From CAYNFH01 sp964396385 (GTDB taxonomy: Bacteria > Armatimonadota > Chthonomonadetes > Chthonomonadales > CAJBBX01): a DNA stretch of 64,000 nucleotides. The notes under the pieces were generated by a model. It had not been told where the DNA came from. It ran no database searches and saw only the letters and a program-made list of their open reading frames with translations. The stretch covers positions 52,170 to 116,169 of the forward strand of contig CAYNFH010000001.1 of NCBI GenBank assembly GCA_964396385.1. Reading direction: 5' to 3'. A program made the position numbers and the translations under genes. Positions within the stretch are counted from its first letter, which is position 1, and the number at the start of each line of letters is the position of its first letter. Shown piece after piece: positions 15,686 to 26,045 of the stretch.

Positions 15686-15832
15686 TCTTGTTTCAACGGC
15701 ACTGCATCCGGGTGGCCCCTGCCAGCGCCCATGCGCGCGGCGAGACCAGTTGCGCGTGCTGGTCCCATTCTACCTCCCGACTTGCCGCTTTGGCGGAGGA
15801 AGACTGTGGGTTCCATACCCGGATTCGGCGTC

Positions 15833-16279
15833 TCACTCTTGCTGCTGGTCGCCGAGGAGCTTGCCCATGCTGATGCGCTCTTCGACGGCGTAGCCCAGCT
15901 TCCGGTAGAAGGCCACGGTCTCCGCGTTGGAGGCGTGGAGCTGCAGGTTTACCTTGGGACAGCCGCGCTGCCGCAGCTCCTCTTCCACGTGGCGCATCAA
16001 CACGGAGCCGATGCCCCGCCCGCGCGCCTCCGGAGCGACCGCGAGCGAGTAGATCCAGCCGCGGTGACCGTCGTACCCTCCCATCACCGTACCAACGACC
16101 GTGCCGGCCACTACGGCCACGAAGAAGAGGTCCGGCTGGACCCGCTGCTTCTGCCGGATGACGGCTGCCGGATCGTTGTGTGCCGTTGAGTAGCCGAACA
16201 CGGTTTTCCAGAGCGCCACGACTTCGGGCTCGTCTGCCGCCTCAAATACACGGATCTCAACGTTGGCTCGCTGGCTCAC
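15833..16279 (-). CDS. GNAT N-acetyltransferase
   Basis: A 148-aa GNAT-fold protein. The acetyl-CoA loop is visible as LAVAPEARGRGIGSVLMRHV (Q/RxxGxG/A type), followed by the C-terminal beta-bulge region NLQLHASNAETVAFYRKLGY. It resembles ribosomal-protein or small-molecule acetyltransferases such as YpeA. The acceptor substrate is unknown. A GTG at 16279 with GGAGGA five bases upstream is preferred over the GTG at 16291. Confidence 0.8.
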   Translation of the reverse strand: MSQRANVEIRVFEAADEPEVVALWKTVFGYSTAHNDPAAVIRQKQRVQPDLFFVAVVAGTVVGTVMGGYDGHRGWIYSLAVAPEARGRGIGSVLMRHVEEELRQRGCPKVNLQLHASNAETVAFYRKLGYAVEERISMGKLLGDQQQE

Positions 16280-16425
16280 GGCTTCCTCCACTCCCGCACT
16301 GTTCGCGAAATACCATCGGTCCCCTGCCGAGGCAATGGCGCAGCCATCCAGCCGCGCACTTGGGCAGGTGCTGAAGAGACTCCGGATCGCGGTGGAGGCG
16401 TGAGCGTACTGAACCAGCCGGCGCC

Positions 16426-17220
16426 TCAGTCGCTGCTGGCTGCCGGGCGGAGGAGGTCGTCGGAAACCGTAGGCATGGAGCTGGTTGCCGGACGCAAGAG
16501 CGTGTCGGGCTCATCTGCAGCCGGCCTCAAGAGCGAGACCGAAGGCTGCTCCTCCGCCAGGCGCTCTCGGAGGGTGGTCGCACACTCCTGGGCAGCCCGG
16601 GCGAGGGCCGCAATCTCCGGAGATCGTGGCTCTATCCTGGCAAGGTGCTCGACGTAACGCAGGCTGGTCGCGTCGCCGACGTGCACAAGCGCCCGGTTTG
16701 CGCTGAAGGTGAATTCCAGGCAGTACAGGGGATGGGGGCTCTGGGACAGCCGGCCGGAGCTGCCGTCCATGCAGCCGTTGAGCAGTCTCAGGTCCGCCGC
16801 CGTCAGGAGCCCTCTATCGTGCTCCGAGATATGGTCGAGGATTCGAGATGCGGATCTGTCCAGGAGCGACTTTGTCTTCTGTCCGCATATCTCCTGGCGT
16901 GCGCGGAGCAGCGGGCCGAGCGCTCGAATGTCGTCCAGCGCGCCCAGCGCTTCCAGCGCGCGCCGGTCACCGGTCCAGCCCAGCGCCACAAAGGCGGGCA
17001 GCGCTATCGGTCCGCAGAGCACGAGTCCGAAGAGTCCGCCAAGCACGTCCCCTGGCAGGCCGGTAAGCGGCTGCGCGCCTGCCCGGAGAGCGAGCAAAGC
17101 GATAATGGAAATCCACGGGCAGGTGGAGGCAAGAATGAGGTAGAGCGTCTTCCTCCGCCGCTGCCGGTTGACTTCGGCAATCGCAGTCTCTACCTCATCT
17201 CCTCGATCGTTCGGCGTCAT
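16426..17220 (-). CDS. Membrane protein with C-terminal LLRPA repeats
   Basis: A 264-aa protein. Two hydrophobic segments at about 25-47 and 60-85 suggest membrane anchoring after a basic N-terminus (NRQRRRKTLYLI). A helical HEAT-like cytosolic part follows. The C-terminus carries three LLRPA motifs at regular spacing (SLLRPAADEPD, TLLRPATSSM, DLLRPAASSD). I recall similar motifs in planctomycete and Armatimonadota proteins but know no function. GGAGG lies 9 nt before the ATG at 17220. Confidence 0.6.
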   Translation of the reverse strand: MTPNDRGDEVETAIAEVNRQRRRKTLYLILASTCPWISIIALLALRAGAQPLTGLPGDVLGGLFGLVLCGPIALPAFVALGWTGDRRALEALGALDDIRALGPLLRARQEICGQKTKSLLDRSASRILDHISEHDRGLLTAADLRLLNGCMDGSSGRLSQSPHPLYCLEFTFSANRALVHVGDATSLRYVEHLARIEPRSPEIAALARAAQECATTLRERLAEEQPSVSLLRPAADEPDTLLRPATSSMPTVSDDLLRPAASSD

Positions 17221-17325
17221 GGTCCCGGACCTCCGCGCGCTCTCGTTACGTTGTAGAGATACGCGGCGCCGTGATCACCGGTTCGCGCTCCGAGCACGGA
17301 AGTCCAAGGGCGCGGAGGCAATTCA

Positions 17326-18513
<1,188 letters not shown>

Positions 18514-18678
18514 CCTTTGATCTTCCCCTTTTGCTGGGCGTATAGTGTGGACATTCTAGGATGCGCCGAAAGCGGTGTCAAGGAGATGCCGCAGGGAAGG
18601 ACGGTGCGGCACAGCCATGGAGGGCGCGACACGGCTGGGAGATAGCGAGATGAAGAGTGAGCTAATCGGAGGATGTGT

Positions 18679-19743
18679 ATGCCCGAGTCTTTGCCCCGCG
18701 TTGTAATCCAGGATGCGCCGCTGCTCCGGTTCCCCGGCGCAGGACTGGCCGGGCACGAGGGCGAGACCGACTGCAACAGCCCCGCCCATTGGGACGGAGA
18801 GACCTTCTGCCTCTTCAACTCCGCCGGAGAGCCCTGGCGCAGCGCGGGAGCGGACCTGTTGCACCTCAGGGAGACGCGCGTCCCGGTGAAGTTCGACAAC
18901 ACGGCGAATGGCGGTCGCTGGTTCGAGGCGACGTGGAAGGAGCCCGGCGGGCCACTCTATGGCTGGTATCATCACGAGCCGAACGGCGTCTGTCCCGACC
19001 GCAATGACCGGCATCTTACCGCCCCGCGCATTGGAGCGGCTGTTTCCGAGGACAACGGCCTGACGTGGCATGACCTCGGCACCATCCTGGACGCGCCCGC
19101 GGGATCCCTTTATTGCGACACCCGGAACTTCTACTTCGCGGGCGGCAATGGGGACTTCTCGGTGATCCTGGATGGCCGGAAGGAATACTTCTACTTCCTG
19201 TTCAGCGCTTATGGCGACTTCGAGGAACAGGGCGTGGCGATGGCCCGCTTGGCGTTCGGGGACAGAGAGCTCCCAGTGGGCAAGGCGCGGAAGTGGTACG
19301 CGGGGCTGTGGGACGAGCCGGGGCTGGGCGGGCGCCTGACGCCCATCTACCCGGCAAGAATCGACTGGCATCGGGAGGATGCGGACGCGTTCTGGGGTCC
19401 CTCCGTTCACTGGAACACGCATCTGGAGCAGTATGTGCTCCTGCTGAACCGGGCGAAGGACAAGGACTGGACGCAGGAGGGGATCTACGTTGCGTTCTGC
19501 CGGGACCTGGCGCACCCGGAGGGCTGGAGCCGGCCCATGCGCATCATGGACCCGCCGCTAAAGGACGGATGGTATCCGCAGGTGGTAGGCATGGACAGGA
19601 CTCGCCGCGAGACCGACAAACTGGCCGGACGCGCGGCCCGCCTATTTGTTCGCGGCGAGTCCCGGTGGGAGATCCTGTTCCTGCGGGAGGGGGAACGCCC
19701 TAAGGGCGCTGGCGGCTACTCACACCGTATTGTGCAGGCGTGA
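18679..19743 (+). CDS. Glycoside-hydrolase-like five-bladed propeller protein
   Basis: A 354-aa protein without signal peptide. Patterns such as HWDGETFCLFNSAGEPWRS, DNGLTWHDLGTIL, GNGDFSVILDGRKEYFYFLF and AFWGPSVHWNTHLEQYVLLL are typical of GH43-, GH117- or GH130-type five-bladed propellers. Clear catalytic residues cannot be assigned. GGAGG lies six bases before the ATG at 18679; a second ATG at 18673 would be too close to it. It sits opposite the secreted esterase and probably belongs to the same carbohydrate-use region. Confidence 0.55.
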   Translation: MPESLPRVVIQDAPLLRFPGAGLAGHEGETDCNSPAHWDGETFCLFNSAGEPWRSAGADLLHLRETRVPVKFDNTANGGRWFEATWKEPGGPLYGWYHHEPNGVCPDRNDRHLTAPRIGAAVSEDNGLTWHDLGTILDAPAGSLYCDTRNFYFAGGNGDFSVILDGRKEYFYFLFSAYGDFEEQGVAMARLAFGDRELPVGKARKWYAGLWDEPGLGGRLTPIYPARIDWHREDADAFWGPSVHWNTHLEQYVLLLNRAKDKDWTQEGIYVAFCRDLAHPEGWSRPMRIMDPPLKDGWYPQVVGMDRTRRETDKLAGRAARLFVRGESRWEILFLREGERPKGAGGYSHRIVQA

Positions 19744-19750
19744 GGCGAGT

Positions 19751-19998
19751 CTAGCGGTCGATCATCCGCTGCGCGCTTTCCGGGTACCGCTCTCCCTGCA
19801 CGGTGATCCTGGAGGCTACGTCGTTGATCTCGCGCAAATCGTCCGGCGTCAGCTCCACGGACGCCACCGCGACATTCTTCTTGAGGCGGTGCAGCTTCGT
19901 GATCCCGGGAATAGGGATCATCCAGGGCTTCTGGGCGAGTATCCACGCGAGTGCGATCTGCGGGCGTCCCAGGGGCCGTAGAGAACCGCTCCTTGCAT
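19751..19998 (-). pseudogene. Fused scar of alcohol dehydrogenase start and aldo/keto reductase end
   Basis: A minus-strand ATG at 19998, preceded by AAGGAGACGAACC, starts MQGAVLYGPWD, which is how many zinc alcohol dehydrogenases begin. That frame then fails. In a different frame, from about 19972 to the stop at 19751, comes the ending of an aldo/keto reductase: QIALAWILAQKPWMIPIPGI, then VELTPDDLREI. The likely event is a deletion that joined the first ~11 codons of one gene to the last ~72 of the next. The aldo/keto part is confident; the dehydrogenase start is an inference. Confidence 0.6.
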
Positions 19999-20021
19999 GG
20001 TTCGTCTCCTTCTGTTGGCGC

Positions 20022-20417
20022 TCAGCGCCGGTACTGCTCGTCCGTGACGTGCTCCAGCCAGTCCACCGGCTTGCCGTTCAGCTTCTCCTGAACCGCGATG
20101 TGGGTCATCGCCGTGCTGGGCGTGGCCCCGTGCCAGTGCTTCTCGCCGGGCGCGAACCAGACCACGTCGCCCGGCCGGATCTCCTCCACCGGTCCGCCCT
20201 CGCACTGGACCCATCCGCACCCGGCGGTTACGATGAGGGTCTGGCCGAGCGGATGCGTGTGCCAGGCCGTGCGGGCGCCCGGCTCAAAGGTGACGCTGGC
20301 GCCGGCGGCGCGCGCCGGTTCGGGCGCCTCGAACAGCGGATCGATCCGGACCGCGCCGGTGAACCATTCCTGCGGTCCCTTGCCGGAAGGCCGGGAGCCG
20401 ATTCGCTTGATCTCCAT
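20022..20417 (-). CDS. Cupin-domain protein
   Basis: A 131-aa single-domain cupin. Metal-binding motif 1 is visible in TAWHTHPLGQTLIVTAGCGW, and motif 2 in GDVVWFAPGEKHWHG. It resembles small cupins associated with carboxymuconolactone decarboxylase or mandelonitrile-lyase-type enzymes. A gene scar of alcohol dehydrogenase/aldo-keto reductase follows it directly, so it was probably the first gene of a redox operon. Confidence 0.75.
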   Translation of the reverse strand: MEIKRIGSRPSGKGPQEWFTGAVRIDPLFEAPEPARAAGASVTFEPGARTAWHTHPLGQTLIVTAGCGWVQCEGGPVEEIRPGDVVWFAPGEKHWHGATPSTAMTHIAVQEKLNGKPVDWLEHVTDEQYRR

Positions 20418-20739
20418 CTCTCTTCTCCTTTGCTCTAGGCGCCCAGGCTATGAATGACCTGGCTGAGCCAAGAAGTCCCGTGAACAGGACTCCCGTGTCT
20501 CTGCGTACTTGCCTGGGCTGGGTTGACCCGGCTTCCTCGTTCAGCCAGACGGTTTACCGCCTGGGCACTTCTACGGCGCACCGGAAAGATTGGTTCGGAT
20601 CGAGCTGGCGGCACGGGACGTGGAGCATCTGCGGGCCAGCCTGGGCGCGGCTCCCGCCGCAACCGCCAGCCAACCATAGATGATATGCGCGCTGGTGAAG
20701 CCCTAAACGAAGCCTACTTTGGTGGCGCGACGCCGGCGT
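20418..20739. other. Intergenic stretch with only a weak ORF fragment
   Basis: This 322-bp stretch lies between the cupin and aspartic protease genes, both on the minus strand. The only suggestive frame is on the plus strand from about 20530 to 20682, with a helix-like ending LVRIELAARDVEHLRASLG. It lacks a start codon and may be a degraded gene end. I see no hairpins or repeats worth naming. Confidence 0.3.
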
Positions 20740-21105
20740 TCACAGGGGCTCTATCGCGACTTCCCCGCCCTCCTCGGCGAGGATTCTCACCTCGCAACCC
20801 TTGAGCAGCGACATACCGAGGAGCGGCTCATCCTCCATCGCGAGGGCCTCAACCGTACGCTCGTCCCCGTCCCAGATGACCGTAGCCTCATAGATGTCGA
20901 CGAGGACGCGTACCCTGCCGGCGAGACGAGCGTAACCCTGATTGATCCATTCGAGCTGGAGTGAATGGGCCAGAGATGTGGGGAGAGCGAGGAATCCAGA
21001 GAAGCCGGTGTCGAGAACGAAATCGATCTCGTGATGAGATCCGGCGGAATCTTGCAAAGGGAGCCGGATGACTGCCTGGTTGCCGGAGACCGGACCCAGG
21101 ATCAC
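20740..21105 (-). CDS. Clan AA (retropepsin-like) aspartic protease family protein
   Basis: A 121-aa protein of the size of a retropepsin monomer. The active-site motif is DTGFSGFLALP (Asp-Thr-Gly). The flap-side strand VWDGDERTVEALA and the conserved ending LLGMSLLKGCEV match small bacterial clan AA proteins. These are thought to act as dimers; the target is unknown. Its ATG overlaps the stop of the upstream gene as ATGA, so the two are co-translated. Confidence 0.75.
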   Translation of the reverse strand: MILGPVSGNQAVIRLPLQDSAGSHHEIDFVLDTGFSGFLALPTSLAHSLQLEWINQGYARLAGRVRVLVDIYEATVIWDGDERTVEALAMEDEPLLGMSLLKGCEVRILAEEGGEVAIEPL

Positions 21106-21371
21106 TGCTTGGCGGGGCCGATAGATGGCCCGAAGGTAGACAGGGCATCCGCCCCGATCCTGCGAGCAAAGAAGCTGCCGTTGGGCCTCCGCTCTCTTAG
21201 CCGACGCGTCGCCGGAATGACATTGTCGTCTACCTCATAGTCTCCAGTATCGACGTCTATTGCCACGATCTTTCCGTTCTGCTCCGGTTCCACCAGAGGA
21301 CGAATGGACGCCTCATAGATGGCATCGGCTTTCTGCCCAATCTGTTCAGGACCGGCGGCACGTGCGTTCAT
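21102..21371 (-). CDS. Conserved partner of the aspartic protease
   Basis: An 89-aa protein with ADAIYEASIRPLVEPEQNGK and VAIDVDTGDYEVDD in its first half. I recall this family as a frequent neighbour of clan AA aspartic proteases, and here the two genes overlap by four bases. It may be a substrate, inhibitor or antitoxin-like partner; nothing in the sequence decides this. Confidence 0.65.
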   Translation of the reverse strand: MNARAAGPEQIGQKADAIYEASIRPLVEPEQNGKIVAIDVDTGDYEVDDNVIPATRRLRERRPNGSFFARRIGADALSTFGPSIGPAKQ

Positions 21372-21439
21372 GCTCCCCTCCCGCTGGATAGAGTATACGC
21401 GATCAGATTGCCCATCCCTGAATCGCGTGGTATTCTCTT

Positions 21440-21455
21440 GCTATTACGAAGTAGC
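21440..21455 (+). promoter_or_regulatory. Candidate LacI-type operator
   Basis: GCTATTACGAAGTAGC is an imperfect 16-bp palindrome (6 of 8 pairs) with the central CG typical of LacI-family sites, 28 bp before the LacI-type gene. It would fit autoregulation. A single site is weak evidence. Confidence 0.3.
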
Positions 21456-21482
21456 ACCCCCTGAACGACCCTTGACCTGCCT

Positions 21483-22565
21483 ATGACACGAAGCAGAAGC
21501 AGCGGCGCGGCGAGACCGGCCGCCGGGCATCCAACCATAGCGACTATCGCCGCCCACATGGGGCTCTCCCGCGCCACTGTCACGCACGTACTCAACGGGC
21601 GCGCGGCGGAGCAGCGCATCCGGCCGGAGACCCGGAAGCGCGTGCTGGAGGTTGCGCAGGAGCTGGGCTATCGCGCCAACAGGTCTGCGCGGGCCGTGCG
21701 CGCAGGCCGTTTCGGCAGCGTCGCGCTGATCCAGTCACAGCTTGGGCAGTACTTGCCTCCGGAGCTGCTGTGCGGGCTGATCTCGGCGATCTCGGCCGAG
21801 GACCTGCACCTGGTACTCACCGAGGTCGCCAACGTGGACGCGAGTGGTGAGGCGTACGTCGCGCATACCATGCGCGAGCTGTCCGTAGACGGAGTGCTCG
21901 TGAACCGGCACGGAGGGGCGCCCCCACCCTTCCTGGAGCGCATCCGGAAGCTTCGGATCCCCGCCATCTTCCTGAATGCGCAACAGGACTTCGACTGCAT
22001 CTACCCGGACGACCTGATGGGCGGCAGGCTGGCTGCCGAGTTCCTGCTGCGCCTCGGGCACGAACGGATCGCCTATGTCGAGACGGAGCCGCGGTGCGTA
22101 CCTCACTACAGCGAGCAGGACCGGCGGTCCGGTTACGAGCAAGTCATGGCGCGGGCCGGGAGGGCGGCGCAGGTCCTCCGGCTTCCGGCGGATTGGCGTG
22201 TGCCGGGGGATCCGGGGAAGGATCAGCGCGTGGAGACGGCGGTCGGGCTGCTGAAGGGACCTGACCGGCCGACGGCGGTGGTCGCGTACGAGCTCACGGA
22301 GTCGATGGCTGTAGCGCGGGCCGCGCTCGTCCAGAGTCTGCGCATACCGGGGGATCTCTCGCTCGTCCAGTTCCACAACAGCGTCGAAGAGCGCTGTTTC
22401 ATCCCCATACACACTGTGAGCAACCGGATGCGGGAGGTGGGCGAGGGCGCGGTGGGCATGCTCCTGGAGAAGATAGAGGACCCGGAGCGGGCGCTGCCGG
22501 CGCGGGCCGTGCCGGAAGAGATCCTGCCGGGAGCAACGTGTATGCCGCCTCCCAGCCGCCGCTGA
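21483..22565 (+). CDS. LacI family transcriptional regulator
   Basis: A 360-aa repressor. The helix-turn-helix lies at about residues 18-40 (TIATIAAHMGLSRATVTHVL), then the hinge helix (LEVAQELGYRANRSARAVR). A periplasmic-binding-protein-like effector domain fills the rest. Directly downstream and co-oriented are a GH10 xylanase and a double esterase. The likely effector is therefore a xylan- or arabinoxylan-derived sugar; this is inferred from context. No Shine-Dalgarno sequence is visible before the ATG. Confidence 0.85.
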   Translation: MTRSRSSGAARPAAGHPTIATIAAHMGLSRATVTHVLNGRAAEQRIRPETRKRVLEVAQELGYRANRSARAVRAGRFGSVALIQSQLGQYLPPELLCGLISAISAEDLHLVLTEVANVDASGEAYVAHTMRELSVDGVLVNRHGGAPPPFLERIRKLRIPAIFLNAQQDFDCIYPDDLMGGRLAAEFLLRLGHERIAYVETEPRCVPHYSEQDRRSGYEQVMARAGRAAQVLRLPADWRVPGDPGKDQRVETAVGLLKGPDRPTAVVAYELTESMAVARAALVQSLRIPGDLSLVQFHNSVEERCFIPIHTVSNRMREVGEGAVGMLLEKIEDPERALPARAVPEEILPGATCMPPPSRR

Positions 22566-22644
22566 ACGACCACATATCCTGCAGAGCAGCCACGCCGGCA
22601 ATCTCCCTCCGCCGGAGCGGCAACAGAAAGAAAGGGCGATATAG

Positions 22645-23811
22645 ATGATGCGGAAAGCCGCACGTCGTGCGCTGCTGGTGGCGCTCCTGGCAGCAGGGTT
22701 GCCAGTTCTGGCTGCAGCCGGGACACCCGAAAAGGAGCCCTGGGACGTGCCTCCGCTCAAGCAAGCCTTCAAGGGCAAGTTCCTGATCGGCACGGCGCTC
22801 GACTTCCCGCCGTCGCTGGATAGGCCGTCCATGGATGTCGCCATCGCCATGCACCACTTTAGCGCCTTCACCTGCGGCAACGGCATGAAGCCGGACGCGA
22901 CCGAGCCCGAGGAAGGGAAGTTCACCTTTGAGCGGGGAGACCGCATGGTAGAGGCCGCAAGGAAGTGCGGCGCCACCCCCATCGGCCACTGCCTGGTCTG
23001 GCATTCGCAGACGCCGCGATGGTTCTTCCAGGGGTCGGATGGCGGGCTTCCCAGCCGGGAGCTGGCGCTGGCGCGCATGCGCAACCACATCGCCGGGGTC
23101 GTCGGCCACTTCAAAGGCAAGGTCAAGCAGTGGGACGTGGTGAACGAAGCCATCAGCGATTCGCCGAACGAATACCTGCGCCCCACGTCGTGGCTCCGGG
23201 CCATCGGCGAAGACTATATCGCCGAGGCGTTCCGCGCCGCGCATGCGGCCGACCCGAAGGCGATACTGGTCTACAACGACTACAACATCGAGATGCCCTA
23301 TAAGCGGCCCAAGGCGCTGCGGCTCCTCAAGTCGCTGATCGAGCAGAAGGTGCCCATCACCGCGGTCGGCATACAGTGCCACTGGCGGCTGGGCGGCGTC
23401 AACCTCGCAGACGTGGAGGACTCCATCCAGCAGTTCTCCGCCCTGGGACTGAAGGTCATGGTTACGGAGCTGGACCTTGGCGTCCTGCCAACCCGGTACC
23501 GCGGAGCGGACGTCGGGTTCCGGGAGAGGATGACGCCGGAAGAGCGGGCCGCGATGAACCCGTACGTGGCCGGGCTGCCGGACGACGTGGCCCAGAAACA
23601 GGCGGACATCTACCGGCAGGCGTTTGAGATGTTCCTGCGGCATACGAACGTAATCGGGCGCGTTACCTTCTGGGGCACGTACGACGGAGTCTCCTGGCTG
23701 AACTTCTTTCCAATTCCCGGGCGCACGGACTATCCGCTGCTGTTCGACAGGCAGGGACGGCCCAAGCCCGCGTTCTTCGCCGTCCGGCAGGCCGCTCGCA
23801 CCTCCAGGTAA
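22645..23811 (+). CDS. GH10 endo-1,4-beta-xylanase
   Basis: A 388-aa secreted glycoside hydrolase family 10 enzyme. The signal peptide spans about residues 1-25. The acid/base glutamate is E168 in WDVVNEAIS and the nucleophile is E275 in MVTELDLGV. Other GH10 marks are GHCLVWHSQTPRWFF and VYNDYNIE. It cleaves xylan backbones, probably outside the cytoplasm. It begins 79 bp after the LacI gene and ends 28 bp before the double esterase, so the three may form one operon. Confidence 0.92.
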   Translation: MMRKAARRALLVALLAAGLPVLAAAGTPEKEPWDVPPLKQAFKGKFLIGTALDFPPSLDRPSMDVAIAMHHFSAFTCGNGMKPDATEPEEGKFTFERGDRMVEAARKCGATPIGHCLVWHSQTPRWFFQGSDGGLPSRELALARMRNHIAGVVGHFKGKVKQWDVVNEAISDSPNEYLRPTSWLRAIGEDYIAEAFRAAHAADPKAILVYNDYNIEMPYKRPKALRLLKSLIEQKVPITAVGIQCHWRLGGVNLADVEDSIQQFSALGLKVMVTELDLGVLPTRYRGADVGFRERMTPEERAAMNPYVAGLPDDVAQKQADIYRQAFEMFLRHTNVIGRVTFWGTYDGVSWLNFFPIPGRTDYPLLFDRQGRPKPAFFAVRQAARTSR

Positions 23812-23839
23812 GGGCCATTCCACGAAAGGACACTCTGCC

Positions 23840-25879
23840 ATGCACATCGTTACGTTCATGATGGTGCTGCTGCTGGGAGCGCCGCTGCAGGGACAGCCGC
23901 AGCCGCCTGCCGACAGCGTGCCGGCCCCCACCAACGTATCGGGCGTACAGTACCCCCGAATCACGCCGGACCTGCGCGTGATCTTTCGGATCAAGGCGCC
24001 CGACGCGCAGAAGGTGGAGTTTGGGTTCTACAATCCGAAGCGTTATGCCGCCACCAAGGACGATGCCGGCTTCTGGACGGCGACGTCGGACCCGGTCGTC
24101 CCGGGGTTCCACTACTACCGGGTGTTCATCGACGGCGCGGAGGTCAACGATCCTGCCAGCGAGACCTTCTACGGAACCGGGAAGGATGCAAGCGGCATCG
24201 AGGTCCCGGAGAAAGGGGTGGACTACTACCTCCCCAAGGACGTGCCGCACGGCGACGTGCGCGAGCGGTGGTACCACTCCAACACCACCGGAGAGTGGCG
24301 GCGCGTGTACCTCTACACCCCGCCCGGATATGACACGGATCGCGACGCCAGGTATCCGGTGCTGTACCTCCAGCACGGGGCCGGCGAGGACGAGCGCGGA
24401 TGGTCCAACCAGGGACACGTCGCGTTCATCATGGACAACCTGATCGCGGAGAAGAGGGCGCGGCCCATGCTGGTGGTGATGGAGAAGGGGTACGCGACCA
24501 AACCCGGCGAACCGCAACCGGCCTCGGGGCCTGCACGGCCCGGACAGGGGCCTCCCGATTTCCGGCGCCGGTTCAGCGCCTTTGAGGAGGTCGTCACCAG
24601 GGATCTCATCCCCTACATAGATTCCACGTTCCGCACCATATCGGACCGCGATCATCGGGCGCTGGCGGGTCTCTCCATGGGCGGGTTCCAGGCGTATATG
24701 ATCGGCCTGAACCACCTGGACCTCTTTTCGAGCATCGGAGGATTCAGCGGGGCCGGCGGGGGATTCGGCGGAACGGCGTTCGACACCAAGACGGCCTACA
24801 ACGGAGTGATGGCCGACGCGGACGCGTTCAACCGGCGCATGCACGTCCTCTTCCTCAGCATCGGCACGGCCGAGGCCCCGCGCATGCAGGACAGCGTCCG
24901 GGGCTTCCATGACGCGCTGGACAAGGCCGGCATCAAGACCGTCTTCTATGAATCTCCCGGTACGGACCACGAATGGCTCACCTGGCGGCGCAGCCTCCAT
25001 GAGTTCGCGCCGCTGCTCTTCCAGGCGCAGGCCGGCGGCCAGGCCACGGGGAACGGGCCGCCTCCGCGTGGTCGAGGGTTTGGAGGACCCATTGTGCTGA
25101 ACGCGGACGACGTGCAGGCCTATCCGGAGCCGCCGGCCGGTATCGACGCGGACCGCGCGGAGGTCCCGCACGGCAAGCTGGAGATGACAGAGTACGACTC
25201 CAGAACCGTAGGGACCCGGCGGAAGATGCAGGTCTACACCCCGCCGGGCTACTCAACCGACAGGAAGTACCCGGTCCTCTACCTCCTGCACGGCATCGGG
25301 GGCGACGAGACGGAGTGGGAGCGCTTTGCCAAGCCCAATCTGCTGCTGGACAACCTGCTGGCGGAGGGAAAGGCCGTGCCGATGATCATCGTCATGCCGA
25401 ACGGCCGCGCCCAGAAGAACGACCGGCCGGAGGGCAACGTCTTCGCCTCCGCCCCCGCCTTCGCGGCGTTCGAGCAGGACCTGCTCCAGGACGTGATCCC
25501 CGCGATCGAGTCTCGCTACTCAGTGCAGGCGGACCGGGAGCACCGCGCTCTGGCAGGGCTCTCCATGGGCGGCGGGCAGTCGCTCAACTTCGGGCTGGCC
25601 CACCTGGACACGTTCGGCTGGATCGGAGCCTTCTCTTCGGCGCCGAACACCAAGCCTCCGTCGGAGCTCTTGCCGGACCCCGCCATGGCTCGGGACAAGC
25701 TGAAGCTGCTGTGGCTCTCCTGCGGCAACAAGGACGGGCTCATCCGCATCAGCCAGGGCGTGCACGCGTATCTGAAGGAGAAGAACGTGCCGCACGTTTG
25801 GAATGTCGACGGCCACGCGCACGATCCCACGGAGTGGCGGAACAACCTGTACTATTTCCTCCAGCGCGTATTCCGCTAG
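23840..25879 (+). CDS. Secreted tandem CE1 esterase (two catalytic domains)
   Basis: A 679-aa protein. A signal peptide and an E-set domain (about 40-120) precede two complete esterase domains. Domain 1 (about 135-395) has Ser279 in GLSMGGF and His377 in PGTDHEWLTW. Domain 2 (about 435-679) has Ser575 in GLSMGGGQ and a C-terminal His in DGHAHDPTEW. Single-domain homologues are about 380 aa, so this is a fusion or duplication. It likely removes feruloyl or acetyl side groups so the GH10 enzyme can attack arabinoxylan. Confidence 0.85.
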   Translation: MHIVTFMMVLLLGAPLQGQPQPPADSVPAPTNVSGVQYPRITPDLRVIFRIKAPDAQKVEFGFYNPKRYAATKDDAGFWTATSDPVVPGFHYYRVFIDGAEVNDPASETFYGTGKDASGIEVPEKGVDYYLPKDVPHGDVRERWYHSNTTGEWRRVYLYTPPGYDTDRDARYPVLYLQHGAGEDERGWSNQGHVAFIMDNLIAEKRARPMLVVMEKGYATKPGEPQPASGPARPGQGPPDFRRRFSAFEEVVTRDLIPYIDSTFRTISDRDHRALAGLSMGGFQAYMIGLNHLDLFSSIGGFSGAGGGFGGTAFDTKTAYNGVMADADAFNRRMHVLFLSIGTAEAPRMQDSVRGFHDALDKAGIKTVFYESPGTDHEWLTWRRSLHEFAPLLFQAQAGGQATGNGPPPRGRGFGGPIVLNADDVQAYPEPPAGIDADRAEVPHGKLEMTEYDSRTVGTRRKMQVYTPPGYSTDRKYPVLYLLHGIGGDETEWERFAKPNLLLDNLLAEGKAVPMIIVMPNGRAQKNDRPEGNVFASAPAFAAFEQDLLQDVIPAIESRYSVQADREHRALAGLSMGGGQSLNFGLAHLDTFGWIGAFSSAPNTKPPSELLPDPAMARDKLKLLWLSCGNKDGLIRISQGVHAYLKEKNVPHVWNVDGHAHDPTEWRNNLYYFLQRVFR

Positions 25880-26045
25880 ATGCCGCCCGCCCCCACTCGT
25901 AACAGTCCGGGCTAAAGGTGCCCTTTCGGGGAATGTAGAAAGAGGGGCCTGACTCGCATAGAGTGCAATGTGGCTGCTCTTTCCGCAAGGCAGCATCTCC
26001 AGGGGAGAGCGGCTCCATTGGCCCGTTGCCGGAGCAGGTTGATCG

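Noticed and set aside
21735..25171. Long minus-strand frames across the LacI, GH10 and esterase genes
   Set aside because: All lie opposite genes with confirmed catalytic motifs, and none carries a recognisable domain.
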